In this document: in pieces, positions 26,435-35,878 of the stretch
How the letters are laid out: each line of letters opens with the position of its first letter
Position numbering within the stretch: the first letter of the stretch is position 1
From: an uncultured Anaerovibrio sp.
GTDB lineage: Bacteria > Bacillota > Negativicutes > Selenomonadales > Selenomonadaceae
Reading direction: 5' to 3'
DNA: 64,000 nucleotides
NCBI GenBank assembly: GCA_934203205.1
Contig: CAKPYV010000001.1
Coordinates: 62,001-126,000, forward strand
The notes under the pieces: model-generated
The model's input: only the letters and a program-made list of their open reading frames with translations
Told to the model about the DNA's origin: nothing
Databases searched by the model: none
Program-made: the position numbers and the translations under genes

Positions 26435-27459
26435 CGTATCATCGCAAACTGGTAGCCGGTGTATTAGCAGCCCTAGTGGTATTTACCTTTGCTTTTTCTC
26501 TTTCAGCAGGGCAATATGATTTGAGCTTTGTGCAGGTAGCAGCATGGTTTTGTCACCAGCTGGGTCTGCCTGTGCTGGAGGAGGTACAGGTTTCCGCTCA
26601 GCAGGAGGCTGTGTTGATGTTTATTCGTTCCCCAAGAACTCTGGTGGGATTTATGGTAGGGGCTGGTCTGGCTGCCTCAGGAACCATATTGCAAGGATTG
26701 TTTAGCAATCCTTTGGCTGATCCAGGTATCATTGGTGTTTCCAGTGGTGCTACTGTAGGCGCCGTATTAGCCATTACGCTGGGAGTTAATGCAGTTAATA
26801 TGTTTGCTATGCCGGCCTTTGCTTTTGTAGGAGCCATTGCAGCTGTACTGATTACAATTGGTTTGGCTACCCGCAATGGCAGGATTCCAGTGTTGACCCT
26901 GCTTTTATCTGGCGTGGTGGTAGGTATGCTGCTGGGAGCCATAACGGCAGCTATGTTGGTGGTTATGGATGAGTACAAGCTGCAGCAGTACCTTTTCTGG
27001 ACTGTAGGCAGTCTTGATTACCGCCGCTGGGAGCATGTGCTGATGGGAATTGGCCCTATTACCTTAGGCATTGGTATTATGCTGCTGATGGCAAGGCATT
27101 TAAATATACTTGCCCTGGGTGAGGCAGAGGCCAAGGCTGTAGGTATGCCAGTAGGCAGATACCGTTTGATTCTCCTTTTGGTATCTGCTATGACCACAGC
27201 TACCAGTGTATGTATCAGTGGCAGTATTGGCTTTGTGGGATTGATAATTCCCCATATGATGCGAATGCTGGTAGGCCCAAATCACAAATATCTTTTGCCA
27301 GCCAGTATTGTGGCTGGAGGAGTATTTCTGCTGTTCTGTGATTCTCTTGGTAGGATTTTGATAGAAAAGCATGAAGTAAATGTAGGCATTATGACAGCCT
27401 TCCTAGGTACGCCATATTTCCTCTACTTGCTCCGAAAAAACAGCAATTTAGAAAAATAA
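26431..27459 (+). CDS. btuC: Corrinoid ABC transporter permease (FecCD/BtuC family)
   Basis: A 342-residue FecCD-type permease with about ten hydrophobic segments. Family motifs are FIRSPRTLVGFMVGAGLAASG near residue 65, NPLADPGIIGVSSGA near 95, and the cytoplasmic loop with LGEAEAKAVGM that contacts the ATPase. The late GFVGLIIPHMMRMLVGP segment is also standard. It is the third gene of the riboswitch-controlled operon. Confidence 0.93.
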   Translation: MTYHRKLVAGVLAALVVFTFAFSLSAGQYDLSFVQVAAWFCHQLGLPVLEEVQVSAQQEAVLMFIRSPRTLVGFMVGAGLAASGTILQGLFSNPLADPGIIGVSSGATVGAVLAITLGVNAVNMFAMPAFAFVGAIAAVLITIGLATRNGRIPVLTLLLSGVVVGMLLGAITAAMLVVMDEYKLQQYLFWTVGSLDYRRWEHVLMGIGPITLGIGIMLLMARHLNILALGEAEAKAVGMPVGRYRLILLLVSAMTTATSVCISGSIGFVGLIIPHMMRMLVGPNHKYLLPASIVAGGVFLLFCDSLGRILIEKHEVNVGIMTAFLGTPYFLYLLRKNSNLEK

Positions 27460-27551
27460 TATGCAATGAAATGTATGGGACTTAACACGGTAATAAGCCT
27501 TCATGGGAAGGTATTACAATACAATTCTTATTTTTAAGGGGGATTTCTTTT

Positions 27552-28544
27552 ATGAAGAACTGGAAAAAATTTTTTGTAGCTGCCGTTGCAGTTGGTGCCG
27601 TTTTCTCCACTAATGTAGCTCCTACTGAGGCTGCTTATGAGCTGAATCCAGAGGTAAAGACTGCTACTCCTGCTTTGTTGGCTGCTTCTCAGATGGGTGT
27701 ACATACCTACGAGAACCCTGCTTTGCAGAATCTGGCTAACAAGGATGCCATTGTTGTTATGACCTTCGGCACCACCTTCACTGACACCCGTGCTAAGACC
27801 ATTGATGCAACTGTTAAAAGCATCAAGGCTGCACATCCTGGTGTAAAAGTAGTTACTGCCTATACCTCCCACATTATCATTGATCGCGTAAAGGCTAACG
27901 AAGGCATTACATTCCCAACTCCTGAGGAGGCTTTGGATCAGTTGAAGGCTGAGGGTTATACTCGTGTTGCTCTGGCTACCTTGGACGTTATTCCTGGTAT
28001 GGAGTATGATTATGACCTTGGTGTATTCAACGGCTACAAGCAGAACTTCAAGAAGATGACTCTGGGCACTCCACTGATGTATTGGCAGGGCCAGGAGGGA
28101 CAGGATGATGATGTAACTGAGACTTTGGAAGCTCTGGCTACTCAGTTCCCTAAGACCAAGAAGGGCGAGGGCATTGTTATCATGGCTCATGGTACCCCAA
28201 ACACCAGCAATGCTTACTATTCTGTAATTCAGGCTAAGCTGCATGAAATGGGCTACACCAATGTATTCATTGAGACTGTAGAGGGCTGGCCAAGCCTGGA
28301 AACCATTATTCCAAAGCTGAAGGCTCAGAAGATTAAGAAGGTTACCATTATGCCATTCATGATGGTTGCTGGCGACCATGCAAATAACGATATGGCTGGT
28401 GACGAAGAAGATTCCCACAAGTCCATTCTGGAGTCTGAGGGCATTGAGGTAGTTCCTTACATTCACGGTATTGGCGAGAACAAGGCTGTTCGTGACGTAT
28501 TCGTAAAGCGGGCTAACGATGCTTGGGATGCTCTGGAGAAATAA
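27552..28544 (+). CDS. cbiK: Secreted sirohydrochlorin cobaltochelatase (CbiK-like)
   Basis: CbiK inserts Co2+ into sirohydrochlorin in the anaerobic cobalamin route. The protein has a signal peptide (residues 1-28, cleavage near PTEAA), so it acts outside the cytoplasmic membrane, as described for the periplasmic CbiK of Desulfovibrio. Catalytic-domain motifs are VVMTFGTTFTDTR near residue 73, MAHGTPN, and GDHANNDMAG with the metal-binding His. It lies 92 bases after the permease. The gap holds a hairpin without T run, so read-through from the cobalamin operon is likely. Confidence 0.88.
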   Translation: MKNWKKFFVAAVAVGAVFSTNVAPTEAAYELNPEVKTATPALLAASQMGVHTYENPALQNLANKDAIVVMTFGTTFTDTRAKTIDATVKSIKAAHPGVKVVTAYTSHIIIDRVKANEGITFPTPEEALDQLKAEGYTRVALATLDVIPGMEYDYDLGVFNGYKQNFKKMTLGTPLMYWQGQEGQDDDVTETLEALATQFPKTKKGEGIVIMAHGTPNTSNAYYSVIQAKLHEMGYTNVFIETVEGWPSLETIIPKLKAQKIKKVTIMPFMMVAGDHANNDMAGDEEDSHKSILESEGIEVVPYIHGIGENKAVRDVFVKRANDAWDALEK

Positions 28545-28607
28545 GATTGGTTGTATGAATGCTTATCTGCTAGTGGGCATTAGATAAGATATAAGGGACA
28601 GGAAAGG

Positions 28608-28641
28608 TGGATATTAGCCTTGGAGGCTGATATCCATTTTT
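28608..28641 (+). terminator. Terminator after cbiK
   Basis: GGATATTAGCCT pairs with AGGCTGATATCC with a three-base loop, followed by ATTTTT. Confidence 0.8.
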
Positions 28642-28753
28642 CTATGGAATTATTTTGTACTTATCCATTGCTAAATTTGTTAAATCAGTATAAAATACAA
28701 ATGAGTATGGCTAGACGATGTATAGAATATTTTGAGGGGCAGGTGGAGTATTG

Positions 28754-30892
28754 ATGGCTTCAGAAATGCTGGACACAAAGGAAATAGATGATATTCTACA
28801 GGTAATACGCAATGTATATCATACAATTATATATGTGGATTTGGGAGATGGCTCCTATCATTGTATTCAGACCAGTGAGCAGGGTATCAAGGCACTGCTG
28901 GAGAAAAGAGATTTTGATATTCAGAATCTGACGAAATACCTTACTTCCTCTGGGGTGGTTTATGCTGAGGATGCCAGAGAGTTTGCGGAATTTTTTGATT
29001 TAGACAAAATGAGACAGCTTTTGGACGAGGGGAAGGAATATTTAAGTATAACCTATCGTCGTGTCAAAGGTGGCCGTTATCGCTGGGATATGCTGGAGGT
29101 TATTCCTAGTCGTGAGTATAATAATAAGCACAGAGGGATTGTTATCTGTGTCCGGGATATTAATGAGGAACCCCAAAGAGAGCTGGACAAGGAAGCCAAG
29201 CTTTCCCTCAAGGAAAAACAGCTGGTGGGTGACAAAACGATCCTAATCGTGGATGATTCGGAGTTACAACGTACCACGTTAAGCTATTTTTTGGATAGAT
29301 ATTATAAGACTATGGAGCTGGCCAATGGTCAGGAGGCTTTGGACTATCTTCGCAAGCATAGTACAGAGGTTAGTGCTATTCTATTAGATTTGAATATGCC
29401 TGTTATGGATGGCTATACATTCCTACAGGAGTTTCAAAAGGATGAAATTCTCAAGATGATTCCTGTGTTGGTTTTGACCAGTGACAGCACTCCTGAGGAA
29501 GAAGCAGAATGCCTCAAGGATGGTGCTACGGATTTTGTGGCCAAGCCATTTAACCCAGATGTGTTGCTGAGCCGTATTCAGCGGGCTATTGCTTTGCATG
29601 AAAAAACTGTTATGCTGAATATTCTTCGCTTGGATAATCAGACTAATTGCTATACCCGTGATTATTTTATGCATATGGCAGAGCATGTGCTGGCCAAATA
29701 TCCAGATGAGGAATTTGATTTGGTATGTACCCATGTGGTGAATATGGCCAATATTAATGAAAAATATGGCACCAATCAAGGAGAAGCCATTCTTCGCTAT
29801 GTAGCTCAAAATCACGATGTCAGCGAATTTGAGCGGAACATTTTTGGTCGTTTGGATGATGCCACCTTTGTACAGCTGCTGCCTCATTCGGTGAATATCC
29901 ATCAGAAGCTGGTGGAACAACAGGTTGAGGACTTTCATGAATATGAGCAGGTTAAGTCTGGTTTGCCTCCGTTTATGCAGAAATTTGGCATTTATGAGCG
30001 GGTGGATCACAATCTGCCAGTAAGCGTTATGTGTGATAGAGCTGTTATGGCTTTGGACAAGATAAAGACTGTTTACAAGCAGCGGGTAAAGGTATATGAT
30101 GAATCCCTTCGCAGTAGGGCGCTAAAGAGCCAGCAGATATTGGAAAACATGGAGGAGGCTATTACCAAGCATCAATTCCAGGTATGGTATCAGCCAAAGC
30201 ATAATATTCAAACAGGTAAACTGGTGGGAGCAGAGGCTTTGGTGCGTTGGATTCATCCTAAGTATGGCTTTATGTCTCCAGCAGATTTTGTGCCTATTTT
30301 TGAGGAAAATGGCTTTGTGTCCCATATGGATTATTATGTATGGGAGGAATCCTGTGCAGCTATGGAGCGATGGAAGGAGCAGCAGCTGACAACTGTGCCT
30401 GTTTCTTTGAATATTTCCCGCAAGGATTTTATTTATTTTCATGGGGAAGAGCTGCTTATACCGCTGATAAAGAAATACAATTTGAATCCTAAGGATATTC
30501 ATATAGAAATTACGGAGTCTGCCTATATTGATAATCCTGAAATGGTCATTAAAAATGTTAATGCATTGCATAGGGAGGGCTTTGTGGTAGAATTGGATGA
30601 TTTTGGCACAGGTTATTCATCTCTCAGCATGTTTGGCCATATGGATATTGATGTGGTAAAGCTGGATATGAGCTTTATCCGTCAGAAGCAGAATGAAAAT
30701 AATGACAAGATGATGCAATATATCATTGATATGTGCAAGAATATGAATCTACGGGTGCTTTCTGAGGGGGTAGAGACTGAGGAGCAGCGTCAGCGTTTGA
30801 TGAGCATGGGCTGTGATTATGTACAGGGCTATTATTACTCCAAGCCTTTGCCAGAGAAAGAATTTGTAGAGTATTTAAAGAAACATAGTTGA
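28754..30892 (+). CDS. PAS-REC-GGDEF(degenerate)-EAL c-di-GMP phosphodiesterase
   Basis: A 712-residue soluble signalling protein. Residues 1-140 form a PAS-like sensor. Residues 160-285 are a response-regulator receiver with the acidic pair D167-D168, the likely phospho-acceptor D212 in LLDLNMP, and the KPF lysine. Next is a GGDEF domain in which the signature is replaced (RLDDATF), so no cyclase activity is expected. Last is an EAL domain (from about 465) with EALVRW, NISRKDF, ELDDFGTG, SEGVET and QGYYYSKPLP, all consistent with active c-di-GMP hydrolysis. No histidine kinase is adjacent. Confidence 0.93.
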   Translation: MASEMLDTKEIDDILQVIRNVYHTIIYVDLGDGSYHCIQTSEQGIKALLEKRDFDIQNLTKYLTSSGVVYAEDAREFAEFFDLDKMRQLLDEGKEYLSITYRRVKGGRYRWDMLEVIPSREYNNKHRGIVICVRDINEEPQRELDKEAKLSLKEKQLVGDKTILIVDDSELQRTTLSYFLDRYYKTMELANGQEALDYLRKHSTEVSAILLDLNMPVMDGYTFLQEFQKDEILKMIPVLVLTSDSTPEEEAECLKDGATDFVAKPFNPDVLLSRIQRAIALHEKTVMLNILRLDNQTNCYTRDYFMHMAEHVLAKYPDEEFDLVCTHVVNMANINEKYGTNQGEAILRYVAQNHDVSEFERNIFGRLDDATFVQLLPHSVNIHQKLVEQQVEDFHEYEQVKSGLPPFMQKFGIYERVDHNLPVSVMCDRAVMALDKIKTVYKQRVKVYDESLRSRALKSQQILENMEEAITKHQFQVWYQPKHNIQTGKLVGAEALVRWIHPKYGFMSPADFVPIFEENGFVSHMDYYVWEESCAAMERWKEQQLTTVPVSLNISRKDFIYFHGEELLIPLIKKYNLNPKDIHIEITESAYIDNPEMVIKNVNALHREGFVVELDDFGTGYSSLSMFGHMDIDVVKLDMSFIRQKQNENNDKMMQYIIDMCKNMNLRVLSEGVETEEQRQRLMSMGCDYVQGYYYSKPLPEKEFVEYLKKHS

Positions 30893-30921
30893 ATCAAAGC
30901 TTAGGATTATGTATAATATTT

Positions 30922-30956
30922 ACCGTGGAATCTTATGATTTCGCGGTTTTCTTTTT
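30922..30956 (+). terminator. Terminator after the REC-EAL gene
   Basis: ACCGTGGAATC pairs with GATTTCGCGGT (two wobbles), followed by TTTTCTTTTT. Confidence 0.8.
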
Positions 30957-30994
30957 GTGCAAAAAATTATCTATATACTTAGGAGGGTTTTACC

Positions 30995-32332
30995 ATGGAA
31001 ATAGACAGCCTTTCATCCTTAGAGCGTCGGGAGATTCTTCTCACCGATATCAGAAATGCCATTGAGGTGGAATGGTCCAACCCCATGAAGATGAGTAATG
31101 ATGATGCGGTTCTTCGTTCAACCTTAACCATGTCAGATATAGATTCAGCCTATGCCAGACTGCGGCGTTTTGCGCCTCTTATGCGGATACTGTTTCCGGA
31201 GACTGAGGATCGCAATGGTATGATTGACTCGGATTTGGTGGAGGTATCCAAGCTGAAGCGGGCCTTGAATAATTCTCGTATTGGTGCTGACATCAAGGGC
31301 CGACTGATGATGAAGATGGACAGCCATTTGGCGGTGGCAGGCTCCGTTAAGGCCAGAGGCGGTATTTATGAGGTGCTGAAGCACACTGAGAAGCTGGCTG
31401 TTGAGCATGGTATACTCATTGGCTATGAGGATGATTACACCAAGCTGGCAGATGGCGAGGCCAAGGAGTTCTTTGCCACTCAGAAGCTGCAGGTAGGTTC
31501 TACTGGTAATTTGGGCCTGGCTGTAGGTATTGTAGGCGCTGCCTTGGGCTATCAGACTATTGTTCATATGTCTGCTGAGGCCAAGGAGTGGAAGAAGGAG
31601 CTTCTCCGCAGCAAGGGCGTTACGGTAATGGAATATCAGGGGGACTACAATGAGGCGGTAAAAATGGGCCGGGCTGAATCTCAGCAGGATGAGGATAGCT
31701 ATTTCATTGACGATGAAAATTCCCATGAGCTGTTTTTGGGTTATGCTGTAGCGGCTAAGATGCTGCTGCCTCAGTTGGAGCATGAGCATATTGTGGTGGA
31801 TAAGGAACATCCTCTCTTTGTATACATCCCTTGTGGCGTAGGTGGTGCTCCAGGTGGTATTACCTTTGGTCTGAAGCAGATTTTCGGCGAAAATGTACAT
31901 TGCTTCTTTATTGAGCCAACTCAGGCACCTTGTATGCTGTTGGGCATGGTTACAGGCCTGTTCCATAATATTTCTGTGCAGGATATCGGACTTTCTGGCA
32001 ATACTGTAGCTGATGGCTTGGCTGTAGGGCGATCTTCTGGCTTTATTGGGGAATATATTATGCCGTTCCTTAGTGGCAGCTTTACCATTAAGGATAAGCG
32101 TATTTTTGACTATATGAAGCTTTTGTGGCAGGAGGAGGGTATCTTCCTGGAGCCAAGTGCCTGTGCAGCTATTCATGGCCCTGTGTGCATGGGACATTCT
32201 GCGGTTATGGATGAATACAGATACGATAATAATCTTAACAGACGTATGGAAAGAGCTACTCATATTATTTGGGCTACTGGGGGAAGCCTGGTGCCTGAGG
32301 AGGAAAGAGAGCAGCTTTTACATAAAAAATAA
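30995..32332 (+). CDS. dsdA: D-serine ammonia-lyase
   Basis: DsdA is a PLP enzyme that converts D-serine to pyruvate and ammonia. It is 445 residues, the usual length. The PLP-lysine region reads GSVKARGGIYEVL near residue 120, QVGSTGNLGLAVG binds the cofactor phosphate, and PCGVGGAPGG lies near residue 292. AGGAGGG precedes the ATG. It is only 24 bases ahead of hyfB with no terminator, so it is probably the first gene of the hydrogenase operon. No dsdC regulator or dsdX transporter is adjacent. Confidence 0.95.
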   Translation: MEIDSLSSLERREILLTDIRNAIEVEWSNPMKMSNDDAVLRSTLTMSDIDSAYARLRRFAPLMRILFPETEDRNGMIDSDLVEVSKLKRALNNSRIGADIKGRLMMKMDSHLAVAGSVKARGGIYEVLKHTEKLAVEHGILIGYEDDYTKLADGEAKEFFATQKLQVGSTGNLGLAVGIVGAALGYQTIVHMSAEAKEWKKELLRSKGVTVMEYQGDYNEAVKMGRAESQQDEDSYFIDDENSHELFLGYAVAAKMLLPQLEHEHIVVDKEHPLFVYIPCGVGGAPGGITFGLKQIFGENVHCFFIEPTQAPCMLLGMVTGLFHNISVQDIGLSGNTVADGLAVGRSSGFIGEYIMPFLSGSFTIKDKRIFDYMKLLWQEEGIFLEPSACAAIHGPVCMGHSAVMDEYRYDNNLNRRMERATHIIWATGGSLVPEEEREQLLHKK

Positions 32333-32356
32333 TGGAATCATTTAGGAGTTGACAAA

Positions 32357-34345
32357 ATGGATTTATTACTATGTTCCCTGCTGATTTATTTGCTGGGAAC
32401 AATGACCATTATCTGGCCTCACAAGCTGGAAATGGCCGCACATTACGCAGGTACAGCTTGTGCCATCATTGCCAGCGGCATGGTGGCTGTGGTTAGTATC
32501 TGCTATCTTGTTATGCCTGCAGGGGGACTGCTGGTAGACACCAGCTGGGGAAGTTATTCTCTGGCGGCTGATGGCTGGAGCAGTGTATTTTTAGCAATTA
32601 CAGGTATTGCCGGTTTCTTTATCAGCATTTATGCTTTAGATTATGCCAAGGGCTACCGGGGCAGCCGGATTCGGGCCTTAACTGGTTTGTGGAATCTTTT
32701 CCTCCTTTCCATTGTGGCAGTGCTGATTGCTGGAGATGCCTTTACCTTTATTGTGGCCTGGGAGATTATGGCCTTGGTATCCTTCCTGCTGGTTAACCAT
32801 GAAGCTGATCGGAAGGAAACTGTATCTGCAGCCTATCAGTATATGGTCATGACTCATTTGGGCACCGCAGCTATTCTGATGGCCTTTTATCTGTTAGGCA
32901 GTCATTCTGCCAGCTTTTCCTTTATGGATATGATGCAGAATACTCTGGAAGGGCCTCTGAAGCATATTGCCTTTTGCTGTGCCTTTGCTGGCTTTGCTCT
33001 GAAATCTGGTTTGATGCCTCTCCATACCTGGCTGCCTAATGCTCATCCCGCAGCACCTAGCCATGTATCTGCTCTTATGAGTGGTGTTATGCTGAAGGTA
33101 GCTCTTTATGGCTTTGGCCGTTTTGCCTTCCAGTTTATTGGCATGGACAATATCTGGTATGGCCTGATTGTCATGATTGTAGGCTTGCTGTCTGCTTTTC
33201 TGGGAGTGCTTTATGCCACTATGGAAGTGGATATGAAAAGAATTTTGGCCTATTCCTCTGTGGAGAATATGGGCATTATTTTTGGTACCTTTGGCTGTGG
33301 TATGCTGCTGATGTCCATGCATCTGATGCCTTTGGCTATTGTAGCTTTTACCGCTGCCACCGTTCACGCCTTTAGTCATAGCCTGATGAAGGGCTTGATG
33401 TTTATGAGTGCTGGTGCAGTTATGCATGCTACTGGCAGCAAAAATATAGAAAAAATGGGTGGCCTTTTGAAGAAAATGCCATATACGGCATTTTTCACCT
33501 TGATAGGTGCGATGGCGTTGTCCTCCCTGCCTTTTACAAGCGGTCTTGTAGGTGAGTGGCTGGTGCTGCAGAGCTTTATTACTCTGGCACAGCAGGCAGG
33601 TACGCCAGAGCTGAGGCTTTTGGTGGTGCTGTCCTTTATTTTGCTGGGCCTGACCGGGGCTACAGCTTTGGGCTGCTTCGTCCGCCTTTATGCTACCGCT
33701 TTCTTGGGACGAGCTAGAAGCCATATTGTAGATAAGGCTCATGAGCAGCCTTTCTTTATGCTGCTGGGCATGGGTATTGCTGCTGTCTTGGTAGTGGCAG
33801 TAGGTATTCTGCCAGATCCAGTGGTAAATACCATGCAGATGCTGGTGGCAGGCCCTATGACTGCTCCTATGGGTAATCCTCTGGGAATTATGTGGGGTGG
33901 CAGTGGTCACTATGCTATTTACAGCCCTGTGATTATTTTGGCTGTAACCTTGGTAATCGCTGTGGCTGTGGCTATTGCTGTGGCCTGCTTTGGTGGTGGT
34001 TTCCAGCGCCGTGAGGTTACTTGGAATTGCGGTACTGTACCTACTGAGCGTCAGCAGTACAGTGCTACAGGTTTTAGTAAGCCTTTGCGCCGAGCCTTTG
34101 ACTCCATTTTGAATCCTCAGCGTCGTACTGAGTACATTCGCAAGGAGCATGATTATTTTGGTCGGAAGCTGCAGGTACATCTGGAGATTCCTGATTTGTT
34201 TACCGAAAAGCTTTACAAGCCTATCCAGACTTGGATGATTAGCTCCTCCTCGGCCTTTAGGCATATTCAGGAGGGCAGTGTCAGCCTGTATATTGGCTAC
34301 ACAATGATTGCGATGATATTTGTTTTAATCTGGGGGGTTATGTAA
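32357..34345 (+). CDS. hyfB: Group 4 [NiFe] hydrogenase membrane subunit, HyfB/NuoL-like
   Basis: A 662-residue proton-pump-like membrane subunit with about 15 hydrophobic segments, homologous to HycC/HyfB and Mrp/NuoL proteins. The core has AWEIMALVSFLLVNHE near residue 136, GLMPLHTWLPNAHPAAPSH near 220 and the KRILAYSSVENMG stretch near 295. Lys and Glu in these segments form the ion channel in the family. Start 32357 follows TTAGGAG. Its stop shares one base with hyfC. Confidence 0.92.
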   Translation: MDLLLCSLLIYLLGTMTIIWPHKLEMAAHYAGTACAIIASGMVAVVSICYLVMPAGGLLVDTSWGSYSLAADGWSSVFLAITGIAGFFISIYALDYAKGYRGSRIRALTGLWNLFLLSIVAVLIAGDAFTFIVAWEIMALVSFLLVNHEADRKETVSAAYQYMVMTHLGTAAILMAFYLLGSHSASFSFMDMMQNTLEGPLKHIAFCCAFAGFALKSGLMPLHTWLPNAHPAAPSHVSALMSGVMLKVALYGFGRFAFQFIGMDNIWYGLIVMIVGLLSAFLGVLYATMEVDMKRILAYSSVENMGIIFGTFGCGMLLMSMHLMPLAIVAFTAATVHAFSHSLMKGLMFMSAGAVMHATGSKNIEKMGGLLKKMPYTAFFTLIGAMALSSLPFTSGLVGEWLVLQSFITLAQQAGTPELRLLVVLSFILLGLTGATALGCFVRLYATAFLGRARSHIVDKAHEQPFFMLLGMGIAAVLVVAVGILPDPVVNTMQMLVAGPMTAPMGNPLGIMWGGSGHYAIYSPVIILAVTLVIAVAVAIAVACFGGGFQRREVTWNCGTVPTERQQYSATGFSKPLRRAFDSILNPQRRTEYIRKEHDYFGRKLQVHLEIPDLFTEKLYKPIQTWMISSSSAFRHIQEGSVSLYIGYTMIAMIFVLIWGVM

Positions 34346-35229
34346 TGGGCTATGTTTTTCAGGGGCTGGCACTGAATATTGTGCAGGCGCTGCTGCTTTT
34401 GGCCTTTGCTCCTCTTATTGCAGGTATTATTAATAAAGTAAAGGCATTTTTGCAGAAAAGACAGGGTGCCAGCGTGCTGCAGGAGTATTTTGATTTGGTC
34501 AAATGGTGGAAGAAGCCTACTATTCTTACACCATATACCAGCATTATTTTTGTAGTGGCTCCTGCTGTGTATTTTATTACCAGCTTTTTGGCAGCCTCTA
34601 TGGTGCCAGGCTTTTTAGCTGGTCAGATTAGCATTAGTGATGCCTTTATTTTTGTTTATATTCTGGCTTTAGGCCGGTTCTTTATGTGTTTGTCCTCTAT
34701 GGATGCTGCTACCGCCTTTGGCGGTATGGGTGGCTCCCGTGAGGTTTATGTTTCTGTTTTGGTGGAGCCTGCGGTGATGCTGGCTATTTTGATTAACAGC
34801 CTGCGCTACCATAGCACCACTCTTTCTGGCATGGTTATTGACTATGATGGTGCTTATTTTACAGTTTCCGCTGCTTTGGCCTGTGTAGCCTTTTTCCTGA
34901 TTATTTTGGCTGAGAATAGCCGTCTGCCAGTGGACAATCCTGATACCCATCTGGAGCTGACCATGATTCATGAGGGCATGACCTTGGAATATTCCGGTCC
35001 TTTGCTTACCTTGATTCATTTGGGCAGTATGTTGAAGGTAATGGTTTTCCTGACACTTTTTGGTGCTTTGTATCTGCCTTTAGCTGTACCTTTGGCAGTT
35101 AAGATTCTCTTTGGGGCCGTATTGATTGGCCTGGTGGAGATTCTCAACAACAAGATGAGATTGTTCAAGGTACGGGTATATATGGGGGCAGCTATTGTGC
35201 TGCTGCTTTTGGCTATTATTGCAGAATAA
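34345..35229 (+). CDS. hyfC: Group 4 hydrogenase membrane subunit, HyfC/NuoH-like
   Basis: A 294-residue subunit of the NuoH/HycD class with about eight membrane segments. It anchors the hydrophilic hydrogenase module to the membrane. Family features are KRQGASVLQEYFDLVKWWKK near residue 38 and ENSRLPVDNPDTHLELTM near residue 191, where acidic residues line the quinone-like pocket. Start and upstream stop overlap as TAATG, indicating translational coupling with hyfB. Confidence 0.93.
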   Translation: MGYVFQGLALNIVQALLLLAFAPLIAGIINKVKAFLQKRQGASVLQEYFDLVKWWKKPTILTPYTSIIFVVAPAVYFITSFLAASMVPGFLAGQISISDAFIFVYILALGRFFMCLSSMDAATAFGGMGGSREVYVSVLVEPAVMLAILINSLRYHSTTLSGMVIDYDGAYFTVSAALACVAFFLIILAENSRLPVDNPDTHLELTMIHEGMTLEYSGPLLTLIHLGSMLKVMVFLTLFGALYLPLAVPLAVKILFGAVLIGLVEILNNKMRLFKVRVYMGAAIVLLLLAIIAE

Positions 35230-35244
35230 GGGGGACTGGAAGAT

Positions 35245-35874
35245 ATGGATTATTTAGTTGTTTTTCTGGTTCTCGTTGTTTTTCTCCAAACCAGAATTAC
35301 GGATTTGCGACGGGCGGTTATTTGTATGGCCAGCCAGTCTTTGATTATTGCCTGTGCCTGCTTTTGGCTGGGACTTTCCTATAGCAGCGGGTTTCATGCA
35401 TTTGTGCCAGGTCTTTTGACCTTGGCGGTAAAGGTTATTTTCATTCCGGGAGCTGTTCTCCATCTAGTAGGCAAGCTGACCAATGAGCGGGAGATATTGT
35501 CTGAGAGTAATGTTAATTATTCCACTATGGCTGCCGCTTTGTTTTTGGTGCTGGGCTATGCCTTGGTAGAGAGATTACTGCCAGGCTCTGCTGGGCGGGA
35601 TATTATTGCGGCTTCTATTCTGATGATTATGACAGGCCTTTCCATGATGGTACTGCGTAAAAGAGCCATTATTCAGATTGTGGGCCTGATTACACTGGAA
35701 AATGGTATCTATCTCTTAGGTCTTTTGCTGACTCAGGGATTGCCTTTGGTGGTGGAGCTAGGTGTATTTTTGGATGTGCTGATTGCGGTAGTAGTATTGG
35801 TAATCCTGACCTCCAGAATGCGTCTCTCCTTTATGACTACTGATACCAGTGTAATGAAAAAACTGAAAGGGTAA
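35245..35874 (+). CDS. hyfE: Hydrogenase membrane subunit HyfE-like
   Basis: A 209-residue hydrophobic protein with about six membrane segments. It corresponds to HyfE, the NuoK-like subunit found in hydrogenase-4 but not in the smaller hydrogenase-3 complex. The ITLENGIYLLGLLLTQGLP stretch near residue 150 carries the Glu-Asn element typical of NuoK-type subunits. Its presence indicates a Hyf-type rather than Hyc-type complex. The start follows GGGGGACTGGAAG. Confidence 0.85.
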   Translation: MDYLVVFLVLVVFLQTRITDLRRAVICMASQSLIIACACFWLGLSYSSGFHAFVPGLLTLAVKVIFIPGAVLHLVGKLTNEREILSESNVNYSTMAAALFLVLGYALVERLLPGSAGRDIIAASILMIMTGLSMMVLRKRAIIQIVGLITLENGIYLLGLLLTQGLPLVVELGVFLDVLIAVVVLVILTSRMRLSFMTTDTSVMKKLKG

Positions 35875-35878
35875 TGAA

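Noticed and set aside
28754..30892. Bifunctional cyclase/phosphodiesterase reading of the REC protein
   Set aside because: The GGDEF signature is replaced by LDDATF, so only the phosphodiesterase activity is supported.
32894..34264. 456-codon open frame antisense to hyfB
   Set aside because: A shadow of the hyfB coding sequence, with unnatural composition (His/Gln/Ser-rich) and no domain.
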